From JBFMCT01 sp046565765 (GTDB taxonomy: Bacteria > Actinomycetota > Acidimicrobiia > Acidimicrobiales > AC-14): a stretch of 64,000 bases of DNA. The stretch's first letter is position 1; each line of letters starts with the position of its first letter. The notes beneath the pieces are model-generated. The model did no database searches. It was not told the origin of the DNA and saw only the letters and a list, made by a program, of their open reading frames with translations. Where the stretch lies: contig JBKHXX010000057.1 of the NCBI GenBank assembly GCA_046565765.1, forward strand, positions 124,001-188,000. The letters are read 5' to 3'. Shown here one piece after another: positions 39,685 to 48,135 of the stretch. A program made the translations under genes and the position numbers.

Positions 39685-40527
39685 TCACCCCTCGAGGATC
39701 GGTGCGTACATGGCCCCCACCGTCCCCGGGCCGGTGTGGGCCCCGACGCTGGGCCCCACCCGGTAGCGCACCAGCTCGCCCACCTCGGCAGCGTTCCCCA
39801 GACGTTCCTCCAGGGCGTCCCAGAAGTGGGCGACGCCGCGGTCGGCGACGCCGATGCCGACCCGCAACCGCTCGGACCCTTGCCGCCACGCCCGGACGTG
39901 GGCGGCCATGACGTCGGCGACACCCCGTTCGTCGGCCGCCTCGCCCACCACCCTCATAACCCCGTCGGCGATGGCCAGCACCGGGATGGCCACCGGCGAC
40001 GGCGTGTCCGCGGCCAGCCGGCCACCGGCGCGGGGGAGGTCGAGGGCCCGCACGACGAACACGTTCCCCACGCCCGCGGCCGTCTGCTCCGCCGCCCGGG
40101 CGGCGTCGTCGACCGAGCCGCCGGCGGCGACCACCTCGGCTGCCGCCCAGGCGCAGAGGGTGACCCCGAACGAGGCCGTCCCCGTGTCGACGACCCGCAC
40201 CGGCACGGTGGCCTCCTCGGCGGCGAGCCTCGCCGCGTTGACGGTGCCGGAGACCGACGAGCCGATGTGCACGGAGAGGATGTCGGACGCCCCCTCGGCC
40301 ACCAGGCGGTCGTACACCGCCGAGAACCGGCCCGGGCTGGGCTGCGACGTCGAGATGGTGGGCGTGCCGTGGTCGAAGCACCGCCAGAACTCGTCGGCCT
40401 CGAGATCGACCCCCTCCACGTAGGGCCTGCCGTCGATCGTCACCGTGAGCGGCACCACCGCGATCCCGTACCGCTCGACCAGCGACGGGGGGATCTGGGA
40501 GTTCGAGTCCGTGACGATCCGGGTCAT
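39685..40527 (-). CDS. DegV family fatty-acid-binding protein
   Basis: 280 aa. DegV proteins hold a fatty acid in a cleft and in firmicutes (FakB) present it to a fatty-acid kinase. Visible landmarks: IVTDSNSQIPPSL, VVPLTVTIDGRPYVEG, TISTSQPSPGRFSAVY with the lipid-headgroup Thr/Ser and a serine, and the closing GPSVGAHTGPGTVGAMY that also lines the pocket. No kinase (FakA/DAK) gene is adjacent. Stop-start overlap (ATGA) with plsY upstream fits a lipid-related operon. Confidence 0.92.
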   Translation of the reverse strand: MTRIVTDSNSQIPPSLVERYGIAVVPLTVTIDGRPYVEGVDLEADEFWRCFDHGTPTISTSQPSPGRFSAVYDRLVAEGASDILSVHIGSSVSGTVNAARLAAEEATVPVRVVDTGTASFGVTLCAWAAAEVVAAGGSVDDAARAAEQTAAGVGNVFVVRALDLPRAGGRLAADTPSPVAIPVLAIADGVMRVVGEAADERGVADVMAAHVRAWRQGSERLRVGIGVADRGVAHFWDALEERLGNAAEVGELVRYRVGPSVGAHTGPGTVGAMYAPILEG

Positions 40528-41114
40528 CGCCGGGCCGCCGTGAAGCGGGACAGGATGGCTGCACTGCTGAGGGCGGCGGCCGCCGGCAACGCCGGTGAGG
40601 GCGGCGGGCCCCAGGCGTTGGGCCACCGCCGCCGCCACCACAGCAGGCCGGCGGTCACCCAGACGGTGCAGGCGAAGGCGGTGGCGGGGTAGGCCCGTCC
40701 CCGCCACTTGGCCACCGCCCAGGCCACGGCCAGGTCGAGCGGGAAATAGGCGGGGAACGTGGCCAGGCACTGGCCGCAGCTGGCGGCCACGCCCTTGCCG
40801 CCGCGGAACCCGTTCCACACGGGGTAGCAGTGGCCGACGACGGCGGCCGTGCCCCCGGCGTGGGCGCCCAGGTCGCCGGCCAGCCGCCGCCCGACCATCG
40901 CGGCCACGCCGCCCTTGCCGATGTCGGCGAAGAGGATCCCGTAGCCCCAGCCCTTGCCCAGCACGTCCATGGCATTTGCCGCCCCGGGGTTGCCGCTGCC
41001 GGCCGTGCGCAGGTCGGTGCAGCCTTTGGTGGCGACCCGGGCGGCGGCGTCGGCCACGGGGAGGCTGCCCAGGAGGTACCCGGTCGCGGCGGCGGCGAGC
41101 GTTCTGAGCGGCAT
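40524..41114 (-). CDS. plsY: glycerol-3-phosphate acyltransferase (PlsY family)
   Basis: 196 aa membrane enzyme that transfers acyl groups from acyl-phosphate to glycerol-3-phosphate. The family motifs are GSGNPGAANAMDVLGKGWG (motif 1), DIGKGGVAAMVG and GHCYPVWNGFRGGKGVAAS (motif 2). About five helices. The N-terminal GYLLGSLPVADAAARV is standard. A TAGCCT box lies 7 nt before the ATG. The following DegV protein is its likely functional partner. Confidence 0.92.
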   Translation of the reverse strand: MPLRTLAAAATGYLLGSLPVADAAARVATKGCTDLRTAGSGNPGAANAMDVLGKGWGYGILFADIGKGGVAAMVGRRLAGDLGAHAGGTAAVVGHCYPVWNGFRGGKGVAASCGQCLATFPAYFPLDLAVAWAVAKWRGRAYPATAFACTVWVTAGLLWWRRRWPNAWGPPPSPALPAAAALSSAAILSRFTAARR

Positions 41115-41121
41115 CGAGGGA

Positions 41122-41127
41122 AGGCTA
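41122..41127 (-). promoter_or_regulatory. -10 box (TAGCCT) for plsY-degV, overlapping the upstream stop
   Basis: TAGCCT on the minus strand ends 7 nt before the ATG at 41114. Its TAG is the stop codon of the lipoprotein gene that ends at 41125. Confidence 0.42.
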
Positions 41128-42174
41128 GGGCGAGGGGGCGCTGCGGGGCGGCGGGACCTCCCACCGCACCAGGTCGGGGCTACGGGCGACCCCCATCTTG
41201 GCGTGGCCGCGCCCCCCGAAGCGATCGAGCTCGGTGCTCCCCGCGTAGAAGAGGTACCAGTGCCCGTCGAGAGCGCGGGCGTCGCAGAGGTACGCCGCGT
41301 TCAGCACCTCCCCCGCAGGACGGTTCCACCCTTGGTCGGGGACGGTGATCTCCCGCACCAGCCTCCACCGCCGCCAGCTGTCGGGGTCGCCGGGCGGGCC
41401 GCCGATCCGGTACAGGAGCGTGCGATGGACCGGGACGGTGGTCCCCAGCACGTGCCACACCCCGTCGATCTGCAAGAACTGGTAGTTCTCGAACGGTCCG
41501 GTGTCGGCCACGCCCACCCGCCGCCAGGGGCCGTCGAGCGTCCCCCTGGGCGAGACCGCCACCTCGAAGCGGTCCTCCTGATGGTTGTAGCCCAGGACGA
41601 GCCCGGCGGGGGTGTGGGCCAGTGCGGCGTCGATCAGGCGGTCGGCCGGAAGCGGCCGCACGTCGAAGGCCAGCCGCTCCGGCGGCGACCACGTGCGGAA
41701 GTCCGTCGACGTCCGCACGTAGAGCTTGTTGAGCCCGTCGACGTCGCGGGTGTGGCTGTTGTACGTGACGATGTACGTCCCGCTGCGATGGCGCGTGACG
41801 TCGGGCGACGCCACACCTCCCACCTCGGGCTGGTCCCACAGCTCGACGCCCGACCAGCTCAACAGGTCCGCGCTCGAGGCCAGGCCGATGCGGAACCGGA
41901 AGGGGTCCTCCCGCACATGGCTGAACAGCAGCCGCCATCGCCCGTCCACCAGCCGGACGGCCACGTCCTTGACCGCCGCGTCGGGCAGCTCGTAGACCGG
42001 GTTCCGCAACCGCTCCCACGGCACCGCCGCCTGCCCCCCGGCACCGGGCTCGACGCAGGCGTGCGATCGCGGGACGGGCTCGGGCGCGTTCCCCTCGCCG
42101 CAGGCGGCGGCGAGGGCGGCCAGGGCTGCCACCGCCACGGCCGGCCCGCCGGCAGCACGGGTGGCTCTGCGCAT
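41125..42174 (-). CDS. lipoprotein with five-bladed beta-propeller fold (GH43/GH32-like)
   Basis: 349 aa. Signal peptide with lipobox ALAAACGEG. The mature protein has repeated blades ending in W or Y: LRNPVYELPDAAVKDVAV, SADLLSWSG, GTYIVTYNSHTRDVDG, STDFRTWSPPERL and HWYLFYAGS...LVRWE. This is the pattern of glycoside hydrolase families 32/43/62/68. An Asp at the blade-1 position (ELPDAAVKD) and another at blade 3 could be catalytic, but the fold family has many non-enzymes. Substrate unknown. Probably sugar-polymer related and outside the cell. Confidence 0.7.
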   Translation of the reverse strand: MRRATRAAGGPAVAVAALAALAAACGEGNAPEPVPRSHACVEPGAGGQAAVPWERLRNPVYELPDAAVKDVAVRLVDGRWRLLFSHVREDPFRFRIGLASSADLLSWSGVELWDQPEVGGVASPDVTRHRSGTYIVTYNSHTRDVDGLNKLYVRTSTDFRTWSPPERLAFDVRPLPADRLIDAALAHTPAGLVLGYNHQEDRFEVAVSPRGTLDGPWRRVGVADTGPFENYQFLQIDGVWHVLGTTVPVHRTLLYRIGGPPGDPDSWRRWRLVREITVPDQGWNRPAGEVLNAAYLCDARALDGHWYLFYAGSTELDRFGGRGHAKMGVARSPDLVRWEVPPPRSAPSP

Positions 42175-42191
42175 GCGGGCATCATGGCCCG

Positions 42192-43052
42192 ATGCCGCCG
42201 ATCATCCACCGCGTCCCCGTGGCCGAGGGCGTCGAGCTCCACACCGCCCGGTGGGACGGTGGCCGGGAGCGGCCGTTCTTGCTCGTCCACGGGCTGGCCT
42301 CGAACTGGCGGACGTGGGAGGGCGTCGCGCAGAGGCTCCACCAGCGGGGGCACCCGGTCGCCGCCGTGGACCTCCGCGGCCACGGGCAGTCCTCGAAACC
42401 CGACGGGGGCTACGACTTCGGGACGCTGACGTCCGACCTGCTGGCCGTGCTCCGGAGCCTGGGTTGGCACCGGCCGGTCGTGGCCGGGCAGTCCACCGGC
42501 GGCAACCTGGCGGTGGAGCTCGCCTGCCGGGCGTCCGGATCGGTGTCCGGCGCCGTAGGGGTCGACGGTGGCGTCCTCGAGCTCCAGGAGCAGTGGCCGG
42601 TGTGGGAGGAGTGCCGGAACGCGCTGGCTCCCCCGACCCTGGCGGGCACGCCGGCCGACCGCGTCCGCGAGGAGCTGCGCCACAACCACCCGGACTGGGC
42701 CGAGGAGGGGGTGGCCGCCACGCTCGCCAACCTGGAGGTCCTGTCCGACGGCACGGTCCGGCCGTGGCTGACGTTCGACCGGCACATGGCCCTGCTCCGC
42801 TCGCTCTGGGAGCACCGGCCGTCCCGGCTGCTGCCCGACCTGCCGGTGCCGCTGCTCCTGATCCTGGCCGACTCGGGCGACGACTGGGTCGACCACAAGC
42901 GCCGGGCTGCGGACCGGGCGGTGGCCACGGCGGCTGGCAGCGCCCGGGTGGAGTGGTTTTCGCCGGGCGACCACGACCTGCACGTCCAGCACCCCGACGA
43001 GGTGGCCCGGATGCTCTCGGAGGCAGCGACCGAGGGCTTCTTCCCGTCGTAG
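42192..43052 (+). CDS. alpha/beta-fold hydrolase
   Basis: 286 aa. Oxyanion-hole strand LLVHGLASNWRTW, then RGHGQSS and the nucleophile elbow VVAGQSTGGNLAVEL (Ser of G-Q-S-T-G). Catalytic acid probably in LLLILADSGDDW and the His in FSPGDHDLHVQHPDEV. Standard single-domain esterase/haloalkane-dehalogenase-like architecture; no lid motif identifies a substrate. Divergent from the propeller lipoprotein with 17 bases between, so their promoters overlap. Confidence 0.88.
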   Translation: MPPIIHRVPVAEGVELHTARWDGGRERPFLLVHGLASNWRTWEGVAQRLHQRGHPVAAVDLRGHGQSSKPDGGYDFGTLTSDLLAVLRSLGWHRPVVAGQSTGGNLAVELACRASGSVSGAVGVDGGVLELQEQWPVWEECRNALAPPTLAGTPADRVREELRHNHPDWAEEGVAATLANLEVLSDGTVRPWLTFDRHMALLRSLWEHRPSRLLPDLPVPLLLILADSGDDWVDHKRRAADRAVATAAGSARVEWFSPGDHDLHVQHPDEVARMLSEAATEGFFPS

Positions 43053-43061
43053 CGTGGGCCC

Positions 43062-44324
43062 GTGGCTGACGCCCCGCCCCGCCTCCTCGTCATCATGGGC
43101 TCGGGTGAGACCAGCCCCACCATGAGCAAGGTCCACCGGGAGCTCTTCGAGCGCCTGGGCCCCGGGCCGGTGCCGGCCGTGCTCCTCGACACACCGGTGG
43201 GGTTCCAGGAGAACGCCGACGACATCGCGGCCAAGGCGGTGGCCTACTTCAAGGAGAGCGTGAACCGGGACGTGGCCGTGGCCACCTACCGATCGACGGA
43301 GGAGGTCGGCGGCTTCGGCTACGAGACGACCCTGGCCCGCCTTCGAGACGCCCGCTGGGTGTTCTCCGGTCCCGGCAGCCCGTCCTACGCCCTGCGCCAG
43401 TGGCAGGGGACCGAGATCCCCCGGCTCCTCGCCGACAAGCTGGAACGGGGCGGCTGCGTCGTCTTCGCCAGCGCCGCGGCGGTGACCCTGGGGCCGGTGG
43501 CGCTGCCCGTGTACGAGGTCTACAAGGTCGGGGAACCTCCCCGCTGGCTGCCCGGCCTGGACCTGATGACCCCGCTGGGGCTGGCCGCGGCCGTGATCCC
43601 CCACTACAACAACGCCGAAGGCGGCCACCACGACACCCGCTACTGCTACATGGGCGAACGCCGGCTGAGGGTGCTGGAGAAGCAGCTTCCGCAGGGCGTG
43701 TTCGTGCTCGGGGTGGACGAGCACACGGCCTGCATCCTCGACCTGGATTCGGGAACAGCGACCGTCGCCGGCCTCGGAGGCGTGACGGTGCGCGCCCACG
43801 GCGAGTCGTCGGTCGTCGAGAGCGGACGCACCGTCTCCATCGCCTGCCTCAACCACCTGGCCCGCGGCGGTGGCGCACGGCCGGTCGAGGCAGCGCTCCC
43901 AACGCCCTCGCCGGTCGACGCCGGTGTCGGGGGCCGGTCTCCGCTGCTCGAGGAGGTGGCGCGCATCGAAGCGGCCTTCGCCCACGCCCTTGCGGGCCGG
44001 GACGGGCAGGGGGCGGTGACGTGCGTGCTGGAGCTGGAGGCGCTCCTGGTGGACTGGTCCCGTGACACCCTCCAGTCCGACGAGATGGACCGTGGCCGCG
44101 CCGCCCTGCGGGCCATGATCGTGCGGTTGGGCGAAGCCGCGCGTGCCGGCCTGCGCGACCCCCGCCCAGTCTTGGCGCCCTTGGTGGACGGGCTCCTGGC
44201 GGCGAGGGACCACGCCCGGGCCGAGCGGCGATGGGCCGACGCCGACGACATCCGGGATCGCCTGGTCGAGGCGGGCGTCGAAGTCCAGGACACGCCGGCC
44301 GGACCGACCTGGAACCTTCGCTGA
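43062..44324 (+). CDS. S51/GATase-like domain fused to a cysteinyl-tRNA-synthetase-type C-terminus
   Basis: 420 aa, two parts. Residues 1-275 form a class I GATase/S51-like fold beginning LLVIMGSGETSP. The nucleophile elbow expected as G-x-S-A-G-A reads F135-A136-S137-A138-A139-A140, so the catalytic serine seems lost. Residues about 295-420 resemble the C-terminal domain of CysRS: LVDGLLAARDHARAERRWADADDIRDRL, shown here in pieces, then EAGVEVQDTPAGPTW, matching the ending V-x-L-E-D-T-P-x-G-T-x-W. The catalytic tRNA-synthetase core is absent. GTG at 43062 directly after the hydrolase. Confidence 0.75.
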   Translation: MADAPPRLLVIMGSGETSPTMSKVHRELFERLGPGPVPAVLLDTPVGFQENADDIAAKAVAYFKESVNRDVAVATYRSTEEVGGFGYETTLARLRDARWVFSGPGSPSYALRQWQGTEIPRLLADKLERGGCVVFASAAAVTLGPVALPVYEVYKVGEPPRWLPGLDLMTPLGLAAAVIPHYNNAEGGHHDTRYCYMGERRLRVLEKQLPQGVFVLGVDEHTACILDLDSGTATVAGLGGVTVRAHGESSVVESGRTVSIACLNHLARGGGARPVEAALPTPSPVDAGVGGRSPLLEEVARIEAAFAHALAGRDGQGAVTCVLELEALLVDWSRDTLQSDEMDRGRAALRAMIVRLGEAARAGLRDPRPVLAPLVDGLLAARDHARAERRWADADDIRDRLVEAGVEVQDTPAGPTWNLR

Positions 44325-44355
44325 CGGGCGTTGGTAACGTCGACCCCTAGCCCGC

Positions 44356-44431
44356 GCCCCCATCGTCTAGCGGCCTAGGACACCACCCTTTCAAGGTGGC
44401 GGCACGGGTTCGAATCCCGTTGGGGGTGCCA
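44356..44431 (+). tRNA. tRNA-Glu, anticodon TTC
   Basis: Acceptor GCCCCCA (44356-44362) pairs with TGGGGGT (44421-44427), with G1-U72 wobble, discriminator G and encoded CCA to 44431. Anticodon stem CCACC/GGTGG encloses CTTTCAA, anticodon TTC. D-arm TCGTCTAGCGGCCTAGGA and T-loop TTCGAAT fit glutamate. A TAACGT box lies at 44335-44340. Confidence 0.96.
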
Positions 44432-44544
44432 GACCGAGCGCCCAGCCTCGAGCGGAAATCTCCCGGATCTCTGTCACACTCGACGGCCGCTCCACGTTCA
44501 CGACGGCTGACGGAACCGGCCGCGGCCGGACCGGTGAGGGTTGG

Positions 44545-45171
44545 CTAGGGGTTCGGCGACTGCGTCCGGTCCTCCGGATCGGCCAGCGAGACGAGCTTCC
44601 CCGGCACCAGTGATCCGTTTCCGTCTGCCTCGTACCAGCGCCCGGCGAGGTTGGGGATGCTCGCGGGCGGAAGGCCGAGGGACCGGTCGAGGGTGCGGAC
44701 GAGGGCGCCATGGCTCACCACGAGGAGCCGCTCGCCGGCCGAGGCCTCGGCCGCGAGGCGGGTCAACGAGCGACGAGCCCGCTGGGCCAGGTGGTCACGG
44801 GTTTCGCCGCCCAAGGGCGATTCCCTCCGGCCTTCGAGCCAGTCGGCCAGCTCCACCGGCCATCGCGCCTGGATGTCCGCCCGGATGAACCCGGTCCACT
44901 CGCCCACGTCGATCTCGCGCAGCTCGGGCTCCAGCGAGATCTCCAGGCCCAGGGCCTCGGCCAGGATCTGGGCGGTGCGGCTCGCCCGTTGCAGGTCGGA
45001 GGCGACCACGTGCGTGAACCCGACGCCCTGCAGCCGTGCTGCCGCGTCACGCGCCTGCTGCTCGCCCAGCTCCGAGAGCGGCGGGTCGGCCTGGCCCTGC
45101 CAGCGGCTCTCGGCGTTCCATACCGACTGGCCGTGGCGCAGGAGCAGGAACTGACGGGCGAGACCGGGCAC
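44545..45171 (-). CDS. histidine phosphatase family (phosphoglycerate-mutase-like) protein
   Basis: 208 aa. The RHG signature FLLLRHGQSVWNAE at residues 8-21 supplies the phospho-acceptor His; DLQRASRTAQILAEALG, LREIDVGEWTG and VVSHGALVRTLD with the second His complete the site. This set is typical of broad-specificity phosphatases (GpgP/CobC-like) as well as mutases; length favours the phosphatases. GTG at 45171 is used because a TACCGT box ends 7 nt upstream. The 112 bases between it and tRNA-Glu hold nothing recognisable. Confidence 0.9.
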   Translation of the reverse strand: MPGLARQFLLLRHGQSVWNAESRWQGQADPPLSELGEQQARDAAARLQGVGFTHVVASDLQRASRTAQILAEALGLEISLEPELREIDVGEWTGFIRADIQARWPVELADWLEGRRESPLGGETRDHLAQRARRSLTRLAAEASAGERLLVVSHGALVRTLDRSLGLPPASIPNLAGRWYEADGNGSLVPGKLVSLADPEDRTQSPNP

Positions 45172-45178
45172 GGGCAGA

Positions 45179-45184
45179 ACGGTA
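45179..45184 (-). promoter_or_regulatory. -10 box (TACCGT) for the histidine phosphatase
   Basis: TACCGT on the minus strand ends 7 nt before the GTG at 45171. Confidence 0.42.
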
Positions 45185-45251
45185 GGACGGCGATGCCGGG
45201 GAGCTCCACGTTTCGCGGAGCCTTCCCTTCCGGAAGGCCCGTATCAGGCGA

Positions 45252-45806
45252 TCAGCACGACTCCGAGCCGCAGTCGGCGAGGGTGAAGACCTGCGGCGAG
45301 GGTGGTGTGGTGGAGACCCGGTCGATGGGGACGGAGCAGGTCCTCCCTTCGACGGTCGCCTCGGTGGCGAGGTAGAGCTGCGTGGTCTTGGGGATCTTGT
45401 TGTCCCGCATCCAGGCCTGGGCCACCCGCTCGACCGTCGACCGGGGCGTGACGGTGGCAGGAGCCGGGTCCCGGAAGGCGGTGCGGCCGGCGCCCGCCCG
45501 ATGACCGTCGGCGCTGTCGAGCTCCAGGACGACAACCGCGTCGGAGAGCCGCACGTCGACCGGGTTCGGGTTGGTGAACGTGAACGCGGCCTGCCAGAGG
45601 ACAGTGCCGGCCGTCGCGTTGGGTGCGTTGGGCACGGCCTCCCACGACGTCTCCGAGAAGCCCAGCCGTTCGACACAGGCGCTGGGCTCCGCCGCCGCTC
45701 CGGTCGGCGAGGGGCCGGCGAGGTCGCCGTCGTCACCGCCGCCCGAGCTGCAGGCGGCCAGGAGCAGCGCCAGCCCGCCGACACCGAAGAGCCGACGTCC
45801 TCTCAC
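45252..45806 (-). CDS. secreted lipoprotein of unknown function
   Basis: 184 aa. Signal peptide with lipobox LLLAACSSGG, followed by a short Gly/Asp linker. The mature part has strand-rich text with four Cys: SACVERLGF, a FTFTNPNPVDVRLSD strand pair, GRTCSVPID and the end ADCGSESC. The FTNPNPVDV segment recalls a small beta-sandwich (LEA/FxLYD-like) found in extracytoplasmic proteins. No function is suggested. GTG at 45806 has both a GGAG just upstream and a TAGGTT box 7 nt away. Confidence 0.6.
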   Translation of the reverse strand: MRGRRLFGVGGLALLLAACSSGGGDDGDLAGPSPTGAAAEPSACVERLGFSETSWEAVPNAPNATAGTVLWQAAFTFTNPNPVDVRLSDAVVVLELDSADGHRAGAGRTAFRDPAPATVTPRSTVERVAQAWMRDNKIPKTTQLYLATEATVEGRTCSVPIDRVSTTPPSPQVFTLADCGSESC

Positions 45807-45813
45807 CTCCAGC

Positions 45814-45819
45814 AACCTA
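45814..45819 (-). promoter_or_regulatory. -10 box (TAGGTT) for the lipoprotein at 45806
   Basis: TAGGTT on the minus strand ends 7 nt before the GTG. Confidence 0.4.
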
Positions 45820-45849
45820 CCGGTCCGGCCACGGGCCGGTCGGCGGTGG

Positions 45850-45855
45850 TAGCGT
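45850..45855 (+). promoter_or_regulatory. -10 box (TAGCGT) for the UvrD-type helicase, leaderless type
   Basis: TAGCGT ends 8 nt before the ATG at 45864; divergent from the lipoprotein box at 45814. Confidence 0.48.
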
Positions 45856-45863
45856 CCAAACGT

Positions 45864-47948
45864 ATGTTCGACGCAGGACACCTGAACGCCGAGCAGCGGG
45901 CGGCGGTCGAGCACGACGACCGGCCGCTGCTGGTCCTGGCCGGGGCGGGCACGGGCAAGACCGCCACGCTCGCCGCCCGGGTCGGCCGGTTGCTGGCCAA
46001 CGGCGTGGAGCCCGAGCGGGTGTGCCTGCTCACGTTCTCCCGGCGGGCGGCCACAGAGATGCTCGTGCGGGCGGGTCGGCTGGGCGACGCAGGGCGCGCC
46101 GCAAGGGTCGTCGGGGGCACGTTCCACTCGGTGGCCCAGCGGCTGCTGCATCGCCACGGGGGGCTCATCGGGCTCGACCCCGGGTTCAGCGTGCTCGACG
46201 CGGGCGACAGCACCGAGCTGCTCGGGATGGTCCGCAACGAGCTCGGCCACGCCACCGGCAAGGGCCGGCGGTTCCCGAGGAAGGAGACGCTCGCCTCCAT
46301 CCTGAGCCACGTCACCAACGCCCAGGTACGGCTGACGGATGTGGTGGCCAAATGCTTCCCCTGGTGCAGCGACGACCTCGAGGGCATCCGGGCGGTCTTC
46401 GCCGCCTACACGGCGCGCAAGCGGGCCCAGCAGCTCTGCGACTTCGACGACCTGCTGCTCCTGCTGCGGGCCATGGGCGGCACCGAGGTGGGTCGGGGCG
46501 TGCTGGCCGGCCTGTTCGACCACGTGCTGGTCGACGAGTACCAGGACGTCAACGACCTCCAGGCCGAGATCGTCTCGCTGCTCCGGCCGGGGGGCCGGGG
46601 GGTGACGGCGGTGGGCGACGACGCCCAGGCGATCTACGGGTTCCGGGCCGCGACCACGGCCGCCATCTCCGGCTTCGCCGACCGCTACCCCGACGCGGTG
46701 GTGCTGCGGCTCGAGCACAACTACCGCTCGACGCCGCCGATCCTGGCCGTCGCCAACCAGGTCATGGCCGAGGCGCCGGGAGGGGCCACCAAGAGGCTGT
46801 GGTCGCAACGCCCGGGTCACCGCCGGCCCGTCCTCCGCACGTGTGCCGACGAGTCGGCCGAAGCGGAGGCGGTGTGCGACTCGGTGTTGGCGCACCGCGA
46901 GCAGGGTGTCCCCCTCCGGGACCAGGCGGTGCTGTTCCGGGCGTCCCACCACGCCGGCCCGCTCGAGCTCGCGCTGGGCCGGCGCCGCATCCCGTACGTC
47001 AAGTACGGAGGCCTGCGGTTCCTGGAGGCGGCGCACGTCAAAGACCTCCTCGGCCTGCTGCGGGTCCTCGACAACCCGTGGGACGAGTTGGCCTGGTTCC
47101 GGGTGTTGCAGCTGCTTGAAGGCGTGGGCCCGGCCACCGCGGCCCGGCTCGCCGACGAGCTGGGGGTGCGGGCCGACCGGCCGGTCGCCAGAGACCCTGC
47201 GGCCACCACGCCCCTGGCCCGCTTGCTGGCCGCCGCCCCGTCAGTTCCCGAACCGGCCCGGCCGGAGCTCAACGGCCTGCGGTCCGCCCTCGCCTTCTGC
47301 ACGGGCGAGCCCGGCGGTTCGCCGCCGCCCGCGGGCGCCCAGGTCGACCGGCTCCGGCAGTGGCTCGACCCCGTCGTGGGCCGGCGCTACGACGCTCCCA
47401 CGGCTCGCTGTGGGGACCTCGAACGGCTCGCCGAACAGGCTGCGACCGCGTCCAGCCGGGGCCGGTTCGTGGCCGACCTCACCCTCGACCCCCCGATGAG
47501 CACCGGCGACCTGGCAGGTCCGCCCGCGCTCGACGACGACTGGCTGGTGCTCTCCACCGTCCACTCTGCCAAGGGCGGCGAGTGGGCCGTGGTCCACGTG
47601 CTCCATGCCGCCGACGGCTGCTTCCCGTCCGACCTCGCGACCGGCGACGCCGAGTCGCTGGCCGAGGAGCGCCGCCTGTTCTACGTGGCCGTCACCCGGG
47701 CCAAGGACGTGCTCGAGGTCGACGTGCCGCTGCGGTTCCACCGCCACCGCAACCGCCTGGACGACCTGCACGGCTTCGCTCCCATCACCCGGTTCCTCAG
47801 CTCGGAGGTGGTCGGCCTCATGGACACCGACCACGCCAGCGGCCCCGGAACGGCCGGCGACCTGCCCGGCACCCCACAGTCCGGTGAACCCGACCGTGCC
47901 TCGGGTGTGGAAGCCGTCGACGCGCTGCTCGCCGACCTGTGGGCTTAA
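45864..47948 (+). CDS. UvrD/PcrA-family superfamily 1 DNA helicase
   Basis: 694 aa 3'-5' helicase. Q motif LNAEQRAAVEHDDRPLLV, Walker A LAGAGTGKTATLAARV (motif I, about residue 28), motif Ia LLTFSRRAATEM, motif II LVDEYQDVNDLQ, motif III VGDDAQAIYGFRAA, motif IV YRSTPPILAVANQ, motif V VLSTVHSAKGGEW and motif VI LFYVAVTRAKDVL. It is shorter than full PcrA (about 750 aa) and ends without the C-terminal RNA-polymerase-binding Tudor domain, so it is probably a repair helicase of the UvrD2-like or stand-alone type. Confidence 0.93.
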   Translation: MFDAGHLNAEQRAAVEHDDRPLLVLAGAGTGKTATLAARVGRLLANGVEPERVCLLTFSRRAATEMLVRAGRLGDAGRAARVVGGTFHSVAQRLLHRHGGLIGLDPGFSVLDAGDSTELLGMVRNELGHATGKGRRFPRKETLASILSHVTNAQVRLTDVVAKCFPWCSDDLEGIRAVFAAYTARKRAQQLCDFDDLLLLLRAMGGTEVGRGVLAGLFDHVLVDEYQDVNDLQAEIVSLLRPGGRGVTAVGDDAQAIYGFRAATTAAISGFADRYPDAVVLRLEHNYRSTPPILAVANQVMAEAPGGATKRLWSQRPGHRRPVLRTCADESAEAEAVCDSVLAHREQGVPLRDQAVLFRASHHAGPLELALGRRRIPYVKYGGLRFLEAAHVKDLLGLLRVLDNPWDELAWFRVLQLLEGVGPATAARLADELGVRADRPVARDPAATTPLARLLAAAPSVPEPARPELNGLRSALAFCTGEPGGSPPPAGAQVDRLRQWLDPVVGRRYDAPTARCGDLERLAEQAATASSRGRFVADLTLDPPMSTGDLAGPPALDDDWLVLSTVHSAKGGEWAVVHVLHAADGCFPSDLATGDAESLAEERRLFYVAVTRAKDVLEVDVPLRFHRHRNRLDDLHGFAPITRFLSSEVVGLMDTDHASGPGTAGDLPGTPQSGEPDRASGVEAVDALLADLWA

Positions 47949-47952
47949 CCGC

Positions 47953-47981
47953 TTGACACCCCCCACCGCCGGCGGCAGCAT
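47953..47981 (+). promoter_or_regulatory. candidate sigma-70 promoter upstream of the ClpX-zinc-finger/KH gene
   Basis: A perfect TTGACA (47953-47958) is followed after 17 bases by CAGCAT, a weak -10 match. It would give a 5' leader of about 150 nt before the ATG at 48136. The rest of 47949-48135 shows no gene. Confidence 0.28.
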
Positions 47982-48135
47982 CGCCGGTGGCGAGACCTAC
48001 GCCCAACCTCCACCGGCCCTCCCCAGCAGGACCGCTCGACGGAGGCAAAGGGGATCGAGCGTCCTCGGGTCGTCGTTCGGTCAGCCGCGCGGGCGGTGCC
48101 GCTGGGGAGCGCCACCCCGCGCCGCAGGAGGCCGG

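Noticed and set aside
47949..48135. An upstream extension of the ClpX-zinc-finger/KH gene
   Set aside because: The frame is open upstream but reads as Arg/Pro/Gly-rich text, and the ATG at 48136 has a proper GCAGGAGG site.
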